Translations under genes and position numbers: made by a program | Shown: positions 1 to 7,879 of the stretch, piece after piece | Layout: the number at the start of each line of letters is the position of its first letter | Position numbering within the stretch: the stretch's first letter is position 1 | The notes under the pieces: model-generated | Told to the model about the DNA's origin: nothing | The model's database searches: none | The model's input: the letters and a program-made list of their open reading frames with translations, nothing else | NCBI GenBank assembly: GCA_030150335.1 | Contig: JASLGC010000139.1 | Location: 1-8,853, forward strand | DNA length: 8,853 bases | Direction: 5' to 3' | Origin: Flavobacterium sp. | Lineage (GTDB): Bacteria > Bacteroidota > Bacteroidia > Flavobacteriales > Flavobacteriaceae

Positions 1-2421
1 AGCTTTTACCTCATCTAAAGTTAATGCTGCTGCGTCAACTTCTTTTCCTAATTCTATCTTAGTTTTACCTTTCAGAATTACAGAACGTCCCCAACGTGCT
101 TTTTCAACTCGAATACCTTCTTCTGCCCAATCATGTAGAACTTTCTCTTTTTCTTTCTTGATTTTGTCCTCAATTAATTCATTGATATCGTCATTAGAAA
201 GATTGTCAAAATTGTATTTCTTATTGACATTAATAAAGATTCCGTTCCATTTTAAATATGGTCCAAAACGTCCAACTCCTTTTTGTACAGGCAATCCTTG
301 GTAACTTGCAATTGGAGCATCGGCTTGTTCTTTCTCTTTAATTAACTCAATAGCGCGTTCGTACGTTACATCTAATGGTTCCTCTCCTTTTGGCAATGAA
401 ATAAATACTTTACCAAAGCGAACATAAGGTCCAAAACGGCCATTATTTACCTCTACTTCCTCTTCTTTATATTGTCCTAAAACTTTAGGTAATAAGAAAA
501 GAGTCAGTGCTTCTTCTAATGTAATCGTTCCAATATTTTGGTCTGGCGCCAAACTTGCAAATTGTTTTTCCTCATCTTCAGGATCTCCAATCTGAGCAAC
601 AGGACCAAACTTAGCTAAACGAACTAAAACTGTTTTTCCGCTTACAGGGTGTTTACCTAAAATACGTTCTCCTGATTCGCGTTCAGCATTCTCTTCAACA
701 TCTTTTACAGTTGGATGGAAGTGGTCATAAAATTCTTTCATCATTTTAGCCCAATCTTCATTTCCAGCTGCAATCTCATCAAAATCTTGCTCTACTTTAG
801 CTGTAAAATTGTAATCTAAGATGGTTTTAAAATTCTTAACTAAGAAGTCATTTACAATAATTCCAATATCTGTAGGTACTAATTTACCTTTATCAGAACC
901 TGTTTTTTCAACTAAATCTCTTTGTTTAATTTCTCCACCTTGTAATACAAACATTTTGTAATTACGCTCTTTACCTTCTGTTTCTCCTTTTTCCACGTAA
1001 TTACGTGCCATAATTGTAGAAATAGTCGGTGCATAAGTTGACGGACGTCCAATACCAAGCTCTTCTAACTTCTTAACCAAAGAAGCCTCTGTGTATCGTG
1101 CTGCTGGTTTTGTAAAACGCTGTGTTGCCACTAAAGCATTTTGCATAAGACTCTCTCCAACACGCAATGCTGGTAAGATTCCTTCTACTTCTTCTTCCTC
1201 GTCATCGTGTCCTTCAAGGTAAACTTTCAAGAAACCTTCAAAAAGCAACACCTCACCTGAAGCAGCGAAATAATCTTTGAATTTATTTGCTTCGATTTTT
1301 ACGTTGGTACGCTCTAATTTAGCATCACTCATCTGAGATGCCAATGTACGCTTCCAAATTAAATCATATAATCTTGCTTGATCTCTATCTACATTTGCAG
1401 TATGCAAAGCCATATTAGTCGGACGAATTGCTTCGTGGGCTTCTTGCGCCCCTTTACTCTTTGTAGTATATGTACGAGGTTTTGAGTATTCAGCTCCGTA
1501 AGATTTTGTAATCTCAGCAGCAGCAGCTCCCATAGCGTCATTTGATAAGTTTACACTATCTGTTCTCATATAAGTGATTAACCCACTTTCATACAAGCGC
1601 TGTGCTAACATCATTGTTTGCCCAACTGAATAGTGTAATTTTCTTGCTGCCTCTTGTTGCAACGTTGAAGTTGTAAATGGTGCAGCTGGAGACTTTTTAG
1701 CAGGTTTTGTTTCCAAATCCCCTACTCTATATTCAGCCCCAATATTTAAAGCTAAGAAATCATGTGCTTCCTTTTCAGTCGCAAAGTTCTTAGGTAATTT
1801 TGCTTTTAAAGTTTTGCCTTCTGCCGTTTTAAATTCAGCAGAAATATGATAAGATGAGTTTACACTAAACTCATTGATATCGCGCTCGCGTTCTACAATC
1901 AACCTTACGGCAACTGACTGAACCCTTCCTGCAGATAATCCTCCTTTTACTTTTTTCCACAATACAGGAGATAACTCATACCCTACAAGTCTGTCAAGTA
2001 CTCGTCTTGCCTGTTGTGCATTCACTAAATTGTAATCTATTTGTCTTGGATTATCAATTGCTTTTAAAATCGCTGTCTTGGTAATCTCATGAAAAACAAT
2101 ACGTTTCGTATTCTCATTCTTCAAATTTAGCTCCTCTGCTAAGTGCCATGCAATAGCCTCTCCCTCACGGTCCTCATCGGATGCTAACCAAACCATTTCA
2201 GCTTTCTTTGCAAGATCTTTCAGTTTCTTTACTACCGCCTTCTTATCACTTGAAACCTCATACTTGGGTTTAAAGTCATTCTCAACATCAACACCTATTT
2301 CCTTCGAAGGTAAATCGGCTATATGTCCATAACTCGATTCAACTTGATAATCTTGTCCTAAAAATTTTTCAATAGTTTTTGCCTTTGCAGGTGACTCAAC
2401 AATCACTAAATTCTTTGCCAT
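1..2421 (-). CDS. topA: DNA topoisomerase I (type IA), C-terminus cut by window edge
   Basis: Type IA topoisomerase that relaxes negative supercoils by cutting one DNA strand through a 5'-phosphotyrosine. The minus frame is open for 807 codons from the ATG at 2419-2421 to base 1 with no stop, so the C-terminal end lies outside the window; from the family length I infer that only some tens of residues are missing. The TOPRIM domain starts at once (LVIVESPAKAKTI, E9 and K13), and its acidic triad is D82-E-D84-R-E86 within ASDEDREGEAIAWH. The catalytic tyrosine is Y284 in GLITYMRTDS, with R286 beside it. The C-terminal third has no zinc-finger cysteine sets like those of E. coli TopA. It carries instead several GRFGPY-type repeats (about residues 585-612, 657-690, 710-730 and 772-789), the Toprim_Crpt type usual in Bacteroidota. 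The ATG start is supported by the immediate start of the TOPRIM motif and by a promoter-like box about 20 nt upstream. It is divergent from miaB. Confidence 0.97.
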   Translation of the reverse strand, partial: MAKNLVIVESPAKAKTIEKFLGQDYQVESSYGHIADLPSKEIGVDVENDFKPKYEVSSDKKAVVKKLKDLAKKAEMVWLASDEDREGEAIAWHLAEELNLKNENTKRIVFHEITKTAILKAIDNPRQIDYNLVNAQQARRVLDRLVGYELSPVLWKKVKGGLSAGRVQSVAVRLIVERERDINEFSVNSSYHISAEFKTAEGKTLKAKLPKNFATEKEAHDFLALNIGAEYRVGDLETKPAKKSPAAPFTTSTLQQEAARKLHYSVGQTMMLAQRLYESGLITYMRTDSVNLSNDAMGAAAAEITKSYGAEYSKPRTYTTKSKGAQEAHEAIRPTNMALHTANVDRDQARLYDLIWKRTLASQMSDAKLERTNVKIEANKFKDYFAASGEVLLFEGFLKVYLEGHDDEEEEVEGILPALRVGESLMQNALVATQRFTKPAARYTEASLVKKLEELGIGRPSTYAPTISTIMARNYVEKGETEGKERNYKMFVLQGGEIKQRDLVEKTGSDKGKLVPTDIGIIVNDFLVKNFKTILDYNFTAKVEQDFDEIAAGNEDWAKMMKEFYDHFHPTVKDVEENAERESGERILGKHPVSGKTVLVRLAKFGPVAQIGDPEDEEKQFASLAPDQNIGTITLEEALTLFLLPKVLGQYKEEEVEVNNGRFGPYVRFGKVFISLPKGEEPLDVTYERAIELIKEKEQADAPIASYQGLPVQKGVGRFGPYLKWNGIFINVNKKYNFDNLSNDDINELIEDKIKKEKEKVLHDWAEEGIRVEKARWGRSVILKGKTKIELGKEVDAAALTLDEVKA

Positions 2422-2440
2422 ACTTCATTATTTTGTGAAG

Positions 2441-2448
2441 CAAAAATA
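2441..2448 (-). promoter_or_regulatory. Candidate -7 promoter box for topA
   Basis: On the minus strand these bases read TATTTTTG, an exact match to the Bacteroidota housekeeping -7 consensus TAnnTTTG. No clear TTG -33 element sits 17-21 bp further upstream, so this is half a promoter. If used, transcription would begin roughly 12 nt before the topA ATG, giving a very short leader with no Shine-Dalgarno sequence. A second, more distant match (TTTG, 17 bp, TAAATTTG) lies on the minus strand at 2578-2606. In DNA this AT-rich, either could be chance. Confidence 0.4.
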
Positions 2449-2717
2449 TATGATTTTTTTGAATATATCTGCTCCCTCCTTTATTAATAGTCCTTTTAAG
2501 TAATATGCGAGCATACTATTTTATGCATAACTAAGTCATTTTGCTATAAATACCCTAAGTTTACGCAGAGTTATAAACAAATTTAATATTTTTCTAAACA
2601 AACAAAGTAAATCTCACAAATTACAAGATTATGCTTAAAAGTATTAAATTTAAATGTTTATCTATCTTTTTCAACCTGTAATCACTCGCACAACTTCAAA
2701 ACCACATTTATTTATCT

Positions 2718-2731
2718 CCTTTATATAAAGG
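2718..2731. repeat. 14-bp perfect palindrome
   Basis: CCTTTATATAAAGG is a perfect 14-bp palindrome (two 7-bp halves, no spacer) in the topA-miaB intergenic region, about 300 bp upstream of topA and 900 bp upstream of miaB. Such a symmetric site could bind a dimeric regulator, but its central TTTATATAAA is easily made by chance in AT-rich DNA and no regulator is identified. Confidence 0.35.
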
Positions 2732-3039
2732 TACGATATTCTTATACACTTATAAAATTTACGCGTGTATTGCAGGCATCTAACTCATTCATTTTTCAAT
2801 GTTTTCAAAAAAACCACTCTTTACCCAACTTTTATAAAAATCCACAAATTAAGAGAACCGCTATATATCTGTTAAAAAGGATTATCTCTTTACTACTACT
2901 TTACACAAAAAAGCTTTCCAATTACTTAGCAACTTTTACTTTAAAAGTAATAAGTAAGCAAAATATTATAGAGCTTTTTAATTAATCAACACCAATATCA
3001 TTTTTCAAATTTTTAATATATTCAAACCTATTAACCACT

Positions 3040-3146
3040 GAAGCATCTCTGACAATGCTCCGAGTATCATCCGACAATGCTTCGACAAAATTGCTCTCAG
3101 CTCAGTATTCTCGGACTATTGTCGGACTATAGTCGAAGGATTATCC
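3040..3146. repeat. REP-like block of 11-bp-spaced inverted repeats
   Basis: This patch stands out from its AT-rich surroundings by repeated TCCGA/TCGGA cores. On the left, 11-bp units follow one another from 3048: TCTGACAATGC (3048), TCCGAGTATCA (3059), TCCGACAATGC (3070), TTCGACAAAAT (3081). On the right, the complementary form recurs with the same spacing: TCGGACTAT at 3111 and 3122, then TCGAAGGAT at 3133. The two sides can fold: TCCGACAAT (3070-3078) is an exact inverse of ATTGTCGGA (3118-3126), and 3048-3070 matches the inverse of 3104-3126 at 17 of 23 positions. CTTCGAC (3080-3086) and GTCGAAG (3132-3138) form a competing pair, as do GAAGCAT (3040-3046) and ATGCTTC (3077-3083). The layout resembles intergenic repetitive palindromes of Bacteroidota genomes, but whether it is multicopy cannot be seen here. 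Confidence 0.6.
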
Positions 3147-3564
3147 TCTACCCCTTATAAATACTATGCTTAAACAAAAGGCTTATCTTTAGTTAAATAA
3201 AAATAAAAAACAATCAATTGACTGAAATACAGATGATTAAACACTAAAAGTAGTGAATTATTTTATTCAAAAAAGTATTGTTTTCCTACTCATTTTTATA
3301 TAAAAACGTGTTATAAATCGAGTTTTTAACCCAAAAACAGACTCTAAACAGGCTTTTCTTACATAGAGTTAGTACAAAAACAACAACTTGATAAGGTCTA
3401 TTCAAGTTAATTCCAATCATCATTTTACAATAGATGTAAATTTCAAAAATAAAAAGCTCACACTTACAAACTTCAATTTTCACAGTTTAAAAGCAATTTA
3501 AAAGTCCCTTCTTTATTGTCAGCTATTTCCATTTTAAAATAGACTCAAATATATAGCTGTCATC

Positions 3565-3594
3565 TTGTCAGTTACCTAAAAAAAAGTATCTTTG
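3565..3594 (+). promoter_or_regulatory. Housekeeping promoter of the miaB-secG run
   Basis: A -33 element TTG (3565-3567) is followed after exactly 19 bp by TATCTTTG (3587-3594), a perfect match to the Bacteroidota -7 consensus TAnnTTTG with the favoured spacing. Transcription would start near 3600, leaving a leader of about 30 nt before the miaB ATG at 3629. It is the best promoter match in the window and probably drives all five genes down to the terminator after secG. Confidence 0.72.
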
Positions 3595-3628
3595 CGACTT
3601 ATAAGTAAAACACCCTTAGAGCAATCTT

Positions 3629-5077
3629 ATGGAAAAGGTAATTGACGAAAATAAACAAGGCACAAGCCTGCAATTGGAGAAAAAAGAGAACAACGGTAAA
3701 AAGCTTTTTATTGAAAGCTACGGTTGTCAAATGAACTTTTCAGATAGTGAAATTGTGGCCTCAATCCTTTCTGAAGAAGGATATAATACAACTGATAATT
3801 TAGAAGAAGCAGATTTAGTGTTAGTAAACACTTGCTCTATTAGAGATAAAGCAGAACAAACTGTTCGTAAACGTCTTGACCAATATAACCGTATTAAAAA
3901 GAAAAACCCTGGTATGAAGGTAGGGGTTCTTGGTTGTATGGCGGAGCGTTTAAAAAGTAAATTCTTAGAAGAAGAGAAGATTGTAGATATGGTTGTAGGA
4001 CCAGATGCTTACAAAGATATTCCAAACTTATTAAGAGATGTAGAAGAAGGAAGAGATGCGATAAACGTAATCCTTTCTAAAGAAGAAACGTATGGTGATA
4101 TTTCTCCTGTGCGTCTTCAAAGTAATGGTGTTACTGCGTTTGTTTCTATTACAAGAGGATGTGACAATATGTGTACATTCTGTGTGGTTCCTTTTACAAG
4201 AGGAAGAGAAAGAAGCCGTGACCCACAAAGTATCTTAGGTGAAATTAAAGACTTACAAGAAAAAGGATTCAAAGAAATTACTCTTTTAGGTCAAAACGTG
4301 GATAGCTACTTATGGTATGGTGGTGGTCTTAAAAAAGACTATGATAAAGCTACTGAAATGCAAAAGGCAACTGCTACTGACTTTGCTCAACTTTTAGAGC
4401 AATGTGCTATTGCTTTCCCTAAAATGCGTTTTAGATTTTCTACGTCAAATCCTCAAGATATGCACGAAGAAGTTCTTCATGTAATTGCAAAATATCACAA
4501 CGTTTGTAAATACATTCACTTACCTGTACAATCAGGAAGTACTCGTATTTTACAAGAAATGAACCGTCAGCATACAAGAGAAGAATATATCGCTTTAGTA
4601 GATAAAATTTACGAAATTATACCTGGTATTTCTCTTTCTCAAGATATGATTACTGGTTTCCCTACTGAAACAGAGGAAGACCACAAAGACACATTATCTT
4701 TATTAGAAAAAGTAAGATATGACTTCGGATTCATGTTTGCTTATTCTGAAAGACCGGGAACATTAGCGGCAAGAAAATTAGAAGATGACGTTCCTGAAGA
4801 GGTGAAAAAACGTCGTTTATCAGAGATTATCGCTGTTCAAAACAAAATTAGTTTAGAAAGAACACAACGTTTTGTTGGTCAAACAGTAGAAGTCTTAATC
4901 GAAAAAACTTCTAAGCGTTCTGAAAACGAATGGTCTGGAAGAAACTCTCAAAACACAACTGCTGTTTTCCCTAAAGGAGATTATAAAGTTGGTGATTTTG
5001 TAATGGTAGAAGTTGCTGATTGTACTTCTGCTACATTAATTGGAAAAGCTGTAGGATACTCTCCTATGCAAGAATAG
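3629..5077 (+). CDS. miaB: tRNA-2-methylthio-N6-dimethylallyladenosine synthase MiaB
   Basis: Radical-SAM methylthiotransferase that adds a methylthio group to i6A37 of tRNAs reading UNN codons. The 482-residue protein is complete. The N-terminal UPF0004 domain (about 24-145) has the three cysteines of the auxiliary [4Fe-4S] cluster: C33 in ESYGCQMN, C69 in VNTCS and C103 in LGCMAE. The radical-SAM core (about 165-400) has the CxxxCxxC motif at C178, C182 and C185 ([10 protein letters not shown]), and a C-terminal TRAM RNA-binding domain spans about 411-475. The stretch around 226-250 ([12 protein letters not shown]) is an insert typical of flavobacterial MiaB. The roughly 24-residue polar lead before the first domain fits flavobacterial homologues as I recall them, which supports this ATG. 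It is first in the run, directly behind a strong promoter, and 25 nt before the next gene. The related enzymes MtaB and RimO are less likely given the close match to MiaB throughout. Confidence 0.96.
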   Translation: MEKVIDENKQGTSLQLEKKENNGKKLFIESYGCQMNFSDSEIVASILSEEGYNTTDNLEEADLVLVNTCSIRDKAEQTVRKRLDQYNRIKKKNPGMKVGVLGCMAERLKSKFLEEEKIVDMVVGPDAYKDIPNLLRDVEEGRDAINVILSKEETYGDISPVRLQSNGVTAFVSITRGCDNMCTFCVVPFTRGRERSRDPQSILGEIKDLQEKGFKEITLLGQNVDSYLWYGGGLKKDYDKATEMQKATATDFAQLLEQCAIAFPKMRFRFSTSNPQDMHEEVLHVIAKYHNVCKYIHLPVQSGSTRILQEMNRQHTREEYIALVDKIYEIIPGISLSQDMITGFPTETEEDHKDTLSLLEKVRYDFGFMFAYSERPGTLAARKLEDDVPEEVKKRRLSEIIAVQNKISLERTQRFVGQTVEVLIEKTSKRSENEWSGRNSQNTTAVFPKGDYKVGDFVMVEVADCTSATLIGKAVGYSPMQE

Positions 5078-5102
5078 TTTAAAATAATTATCACGTCAAA
5101 CG

Positions 5103-6383
5103 ATGGAAAACCTTCAAGTTATAAAACAACGCTTTGAGATTATCGGAAACGATATCAAACTAAATCGCGCGTTAGAAAAGGCTATTCAAGTAGCCCCTAC
5201 TGACATATCGGTATTAGTTACTGGAGAAAGTGGAGTTGGTAAAGAAAGTATACCTAAAATCATACATTCACTATCGCACCGTAAACACGGAAAATATATT
5301 GCGGTAAACTGTGGAGCTATTCCTGAAGGAACTATTGACAGTGAGTTATTCGGACATGAAAAAGGTGCTTTTACGGGAGCTATTGGCTCTCGTGAAGGAT
5401 ACTTTGAAGAGGCTAATGGCGGAACCATTTTCTTAGATGAAGTGGGAGAATTACCTCTTACTACACAAGTACGCTTATTGCGTGTGCTTGAAAATGGGGA
5501 ATTCATTAAAGTAGGTTCTTCTAAAGTACAGAAAACAGATATCCGTATCATTGCTGCTACTAACGTAAATATGATGCAAGCAATTGATAAAGGTAAGTTC
5601 AGAGAGGATTTATACTACCGTTTGAGTACGGTCGAGATTAACTTACCTCCTCTACGTGAAAGAGGGGAAGATATTCATTTAATCTTCAGAAAATTTGCTT
5701 CCGACTTTTCTCATAAATATAAAATGCCTCCTATCAAACTTGAACCGGATGCTGCTAATTATTTAATTAGATATAGATGGGATGGTAATATCCGTCAATT
5801 GCGAAATGTAGCTGAGCAAATTTCTGTTTTAGAAACAAATAGAATTATCACATTACCTGTTTTACAAACCTATTTGCCTAATCACGACAGACAATTGCCT
5901 TCTTTAGTGAATACGAAAAAATCTGAATCTGATTTTAGCAGTGAAAGAGAGATTTTGTACAAAGTCCTTTTTGATATGAAAGGAGATTTGACAGATTTAA
6001 AAAAGCTGACTTTGGAACTTCTTCAGCACGACAAAGGTCAAGTGCAAGAAACTAACAAGAACCTTATTCAGCGTATTTACGGTCAAAAAAGTAATGACGT
6101 GCAGGAAATTCAAACTAAACCTGCAAGTAGTTTTGATATTCTACCAATGGAAAATCATCAAAATCAAAACGCTGCTTTTCACGAGCAACTTGATGATGAT
6201 GATGACAATAATTACTTATTGGCTGAAACCATTGAAGATATTCCATTAAATTTGGTTGACCAAGAATTGGAGTTAATCAAAAAAGCACTGGATAGAAATA
6301 AAGGTAAGAGAAAAGCTGCTGCGGAAGAACTTGGAATATCTGAAAGAACACTATATAGAAAAATCAAGCAATACAATTTATAA
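5103..6383 (+). CDS. Sigma-54-dependent transcriptional activator, AAA+ plus Fis-type HTH, no sensor domain
   Basis: Bacterial enhancer-binding protein that uses ATP to open sigma-54 (RpoN) promoters. The 426-residue protein begins almost directly with the AAA+ domain (about 12-245): Walker A GESGVGKE (41-48, K47), the sigma-54-contacting loop GAFTGA (88-93), Walker B GGTIFLDEV (106-114, D112 and E113), and arginine-finger region REDLYYRLS (167-175). The WDGNIRQLRN motif (226-235) closes the ATPase. A Fis-type helix-turn-helix is at 398-424 (RKAAAEELGISERTLYRKI). No receiver, GAF or PAS domain precedes the ATPase, as in PspF, so control must come from a partner protein or from its own level. 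Between ATPase and HTH lies an unusually long linker (about 260-380) with a predicted-looking helical part (281-325) and a run of five aspartates (364-368). It ends 2 nt before lptE. Its target genes cannot be read from this window. Confidence 0.93.
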   Translation: MENLQVIKQRFEIIGNDIKLNRALEKAIQVAPTDISVLVTGESGVGKESIPKIIHSLSHRKHGKYIAVNCGAIPEGTIDSELFGHEKGAFTGAIGSREGYFEEANGGTIFLDEVGELPLTTQVRLLRVLENGEFIKVGSSKVQKTDIRIIAATNVNMMQAIDKGKFREDLYYRLSTVEINLPPLRERGEDIHLIFRKFASDFSHKYKMPPIKLEPDAANYLIRYRWDGNIRQLRNVAEQISVLETNRIITLPVLQTYLPNHDRQLPSLVNTKKSESDFSSEREILYKVLFDMKGDLTDLKKLTLELLQHDKGQVQETNKNLIQRIYGQKSNDVQEIQTKPASSFDILPMENHQNQNAAFHEQLDDDDDNNYLLAETIEDIPLNLVDQELELIKKALDRNKGKRKAAAEELGISERTLYRKIKQYNL

Positions 6384-6385
6384 TT

Positions 6386-6889
6386 ATGAAATTCAAACAC
6401 TTATTCGCTCTTATACTATGCTCAGTAGTTCTTCATAGTTGTAAATATTATAACTTTACAGGAACTGGAAAAATCGATGCTAATACATTTCAAGTAAATA
6501 CGTTCCAAAATAACGCGAATTTAGTTGAACCTGGTATCGACAGAACGTTTACTATGGCTTTGCAAGATTTGATTCAGAATCAAACAAGTTTGAGCTTGAC
6601 TAATAACGATGGTGACTTAATTTACGAAGGAGAGATTGTAGATTATAGAATTAGCCCAATGACAGCTACGGCTGACCAGAGAGCTGCTCAAAATCGTTTG
6701 TATATTACTATTAATGTTAGATTCTATAACAAGAACACACCTGAAGACGATTTCGAAAAAAGATTCTCTTTCTACTACGATTACGATGCAAATACCCAAC
6801 TGATGGGTGCGAGTTTAAGCACAGCTTTAGACGTGATTTATGAAAGAATTACACAAGATGTATTTAATGAGTCTTTAGCTAAATGGTAA
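6386..6889 (+). CDS. lptE: LPS assembly lipoprotein LptE
   Basis: Outer-membrane lipoprotein that plugs the LptD barrel and helps place lipopolysaccharide on the cell surface. The 167-residue protein starts with a lipoprotein signal: positive MKFKH, a hydrophobic core, then the lipobox LHSC with the acylated cysteine at C19. The mature part begins KYYNFTGTGK and has an alternating beta-rich pattern (IYEGEIVDYRISP, LYITINVRFYN) ending in a helical segment near DVIYERITQDVF. Length and layout fit the LptE/LptE-like family of Bacteroidota, which diverges strongly from E. coli LptE, so the name rests on the family pattern and not on catalytic residues. The ATG follows the regulator's stop by 2 nt, which suggests translational coupling. 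LptD is not in the window. Confidence 0.85.
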   Translation: MKFKHLFALILCSVVLHSCKYYNFTGTGKIDANTFQVNTFQNNANLVEPGIDRTFTMALQDLIQNQTSLSLTNNDGDLIYEGEIVDYRISPMTATADQRAAQNRLYITINVRFYNKNTPEDDFEKRFSFYYDYDANTQLMGASLSTALDVIYERITQDVFNESLAKW

Positions 6890-6908
6890 TTTATAAAATA
6901 TAGAACTT

Positions 6909-7874
6909 TTGAATTTAGATAACTTAGATATATTGTTGCACAAGCCTGAAAGCATTGCTGCTAATGATGCAAATCAACTTAATGAAGTACTTGCTGAATA
7001 TCCTTATTTTCAGTCGGTAAGAAGCTTGTATCTTAAAAGTCTTTATTTGCAAAAGAGTACTGAATACAATCAAGAGCTTAAAAAGACAGCAGCTTATACG
7101 CTGGATAGAGATATCCTTTTTGAATTTATTGTATCTTCTGATTTTGTTAGCTATAAACCTTTGCAAACAGCAGAGGAAACAGAACCAGAGTCAATTGTAG
7201 AAAACGTTGAAGAAATAGTACAAGAAGAGGAAGTGGTTATTCCTCCTAAGGAAACCTCAACAGTAATCAAAAGCTTACTTCAATCTATTACTATCCTTGA
7301 ACATGAGAATGAAGAAGATAAAATAAATATTGAAGTGAAACCAACAGAGGATTTAATAACGTTAGCTCCTGCTGAAACTCCTATCGAACCGGAAACGACG
7401 ATAGCAGATGACAATAACCAAGAAAATGCAGAGATAGAAAAATTGGAGGAAAAGTTAGAAATAGGAAAACCTCTTACTTTCTCAGAAAATGAAAAATTCT
7501 CATTTCAAGAATGGTTGCAAATAGCAAAAACAAAGCCTATTGACCGAGAAAATGACCCTATTTTAACAGAATCGGAGGCAAAAATTGATAGCGATAAACA
7601 AAAAAAATTAGATTTAATAGATAAATTTATCGAAACAAATCCTAAAATTTCGCCAACAAAAAAACCTACGTCAACCCCCGTAAATATTGAGAATTCGATA
7701 CAAGAGAATAGTAGCTTGATGACAGAAACATTAGCTAAAATTTACTTGGAACAGAAAAAATATCAAAAAGCAATACAAGCTTATGAGATTTTAATTTTGA
7801 AATATCCAGAAAAAAGTAGTTTCTTTGCAGACCAAATATTAGATATAAAAGCGTTACAACAACATAATAATTAA
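6909..7874 (+). CDS. TPR-like protein of unknown function, TTG start
   Basis: I recognise this as a protein found at this place in flavobacteria but know no assigned function. The 321-residue protein has three parts. The first is a conserved N-terminal helical region (about 1-80) with YPYFQSVRSLYLKSLYLQ and KTAAYTLDRDILFEFI. The second is a long, acidic, Glu- and Pro-rich and probably disordered middle (about 85-265). The third is a C-terminal segment with one or two tetratricopeptide-like helices (TETLAKIYLEQKKYQKAIQAYEILILKYP, about 272-300, given here as the family-typical A...Y..A...Y.....P pattern). There is no signal peptide or membrane segment, so it is likely cytoplasmic. The start is TTG at 6909: the frame has no ATG before the conserved region, and a stop lies upstream at 6894-6896. 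It sits 19 nt after lptE and 5 nt before secG. The TPR suggests a protein-binding role; the partner is unknown. Confidence 0.8.
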   Translation: MNLDNLDILLHKPESIAANDANQLNEVLAEYPYFQSVRSLYLKSLYLQKSTEYNQELKKTAAYTLDRDILFEFIVSSDFVSYKPLQTAEETEPESIVENVEEIVQEEEVVIPPKETSTVIKSLLQSITILEHENEEDKINIEVKPTEDLITLAPAETPIEPETTIADDNNQENAEIEKLEEKLEIGKPLTFSENEKFSFQEWLQIAKTKPIDRENDPILTESEAKIDSDKQKKLDLIDKFIETNPKISPTKKPTSTPVNIENSIQENSSLMTETLAKIYLEQKKYQKAIQAYEILILKYPEKSSFFADQILDIKALQQHNN

Positions 7875-7879
7875 TCACC

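Larger units (their letters stand above)
2422..3628. other. Long divergent intergenic region without a credible gene
   Basis: About 1.2 kb separates the topA and miaB starts. Open frames here are short (71 and 65 codons), rich in Lys, Asn, Ile and Phe from the AT bias, and show no family resemblance, so I do not call them. Recognisable contents are the topA and miaB promoter boxes at the two ends, a 14-bp palindrome at 2718-2731, a GC-richer repeat block at about 3040-3146, a weak small hairpin at 3242-3255, and inverted and direct repeats just upstream of the miaB promoter. No tRNA or known riboswitch was recognised. The rest is very AT-rich. It could hold an untranslated RNA, but nothing in the sequence proves it. 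Confidence 0.7.

Noticed and set aside
2578..2606. Minus-strand TTTG-N17-TAAATTTG as a second topA promoter
   Set aside because: The boxes fit, but such matches are expected by chance in this AT-rich spacer and it lies about 150 bp from topA; kept only as a note in the topA promoter entry.
2770..2985. 71-codon plus-strand open frame in the intergenic region
   Set aside because: It begins with TTG, is dominated by Lys, Asn, Ile, Leu and Phe as expected from AT-rich noncoding DNA, and shows no domain or family pattern.
3242..3255. Small hairpin CACTA-AAAG-TAGTG considered as a terminator
   Set aside because: The stem is only 5 bp with low GC, the following sequence is not a T tract, and no gene ends nearby.
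3286..3483. 65-codon minus-strand open frame in the intergenic region
   Set aside because: Composition follows base bias, there is no recognisable motif, and no promoter or neighbour supports it.
5186..5551. 121-codon minus-strand open frame opposite the sigma-54 activator
   Set aside because: It lies entirely opposite the well-supported AAA+ domain; the Cys/Ser/Pro-rich product is the usual antisense shadow.
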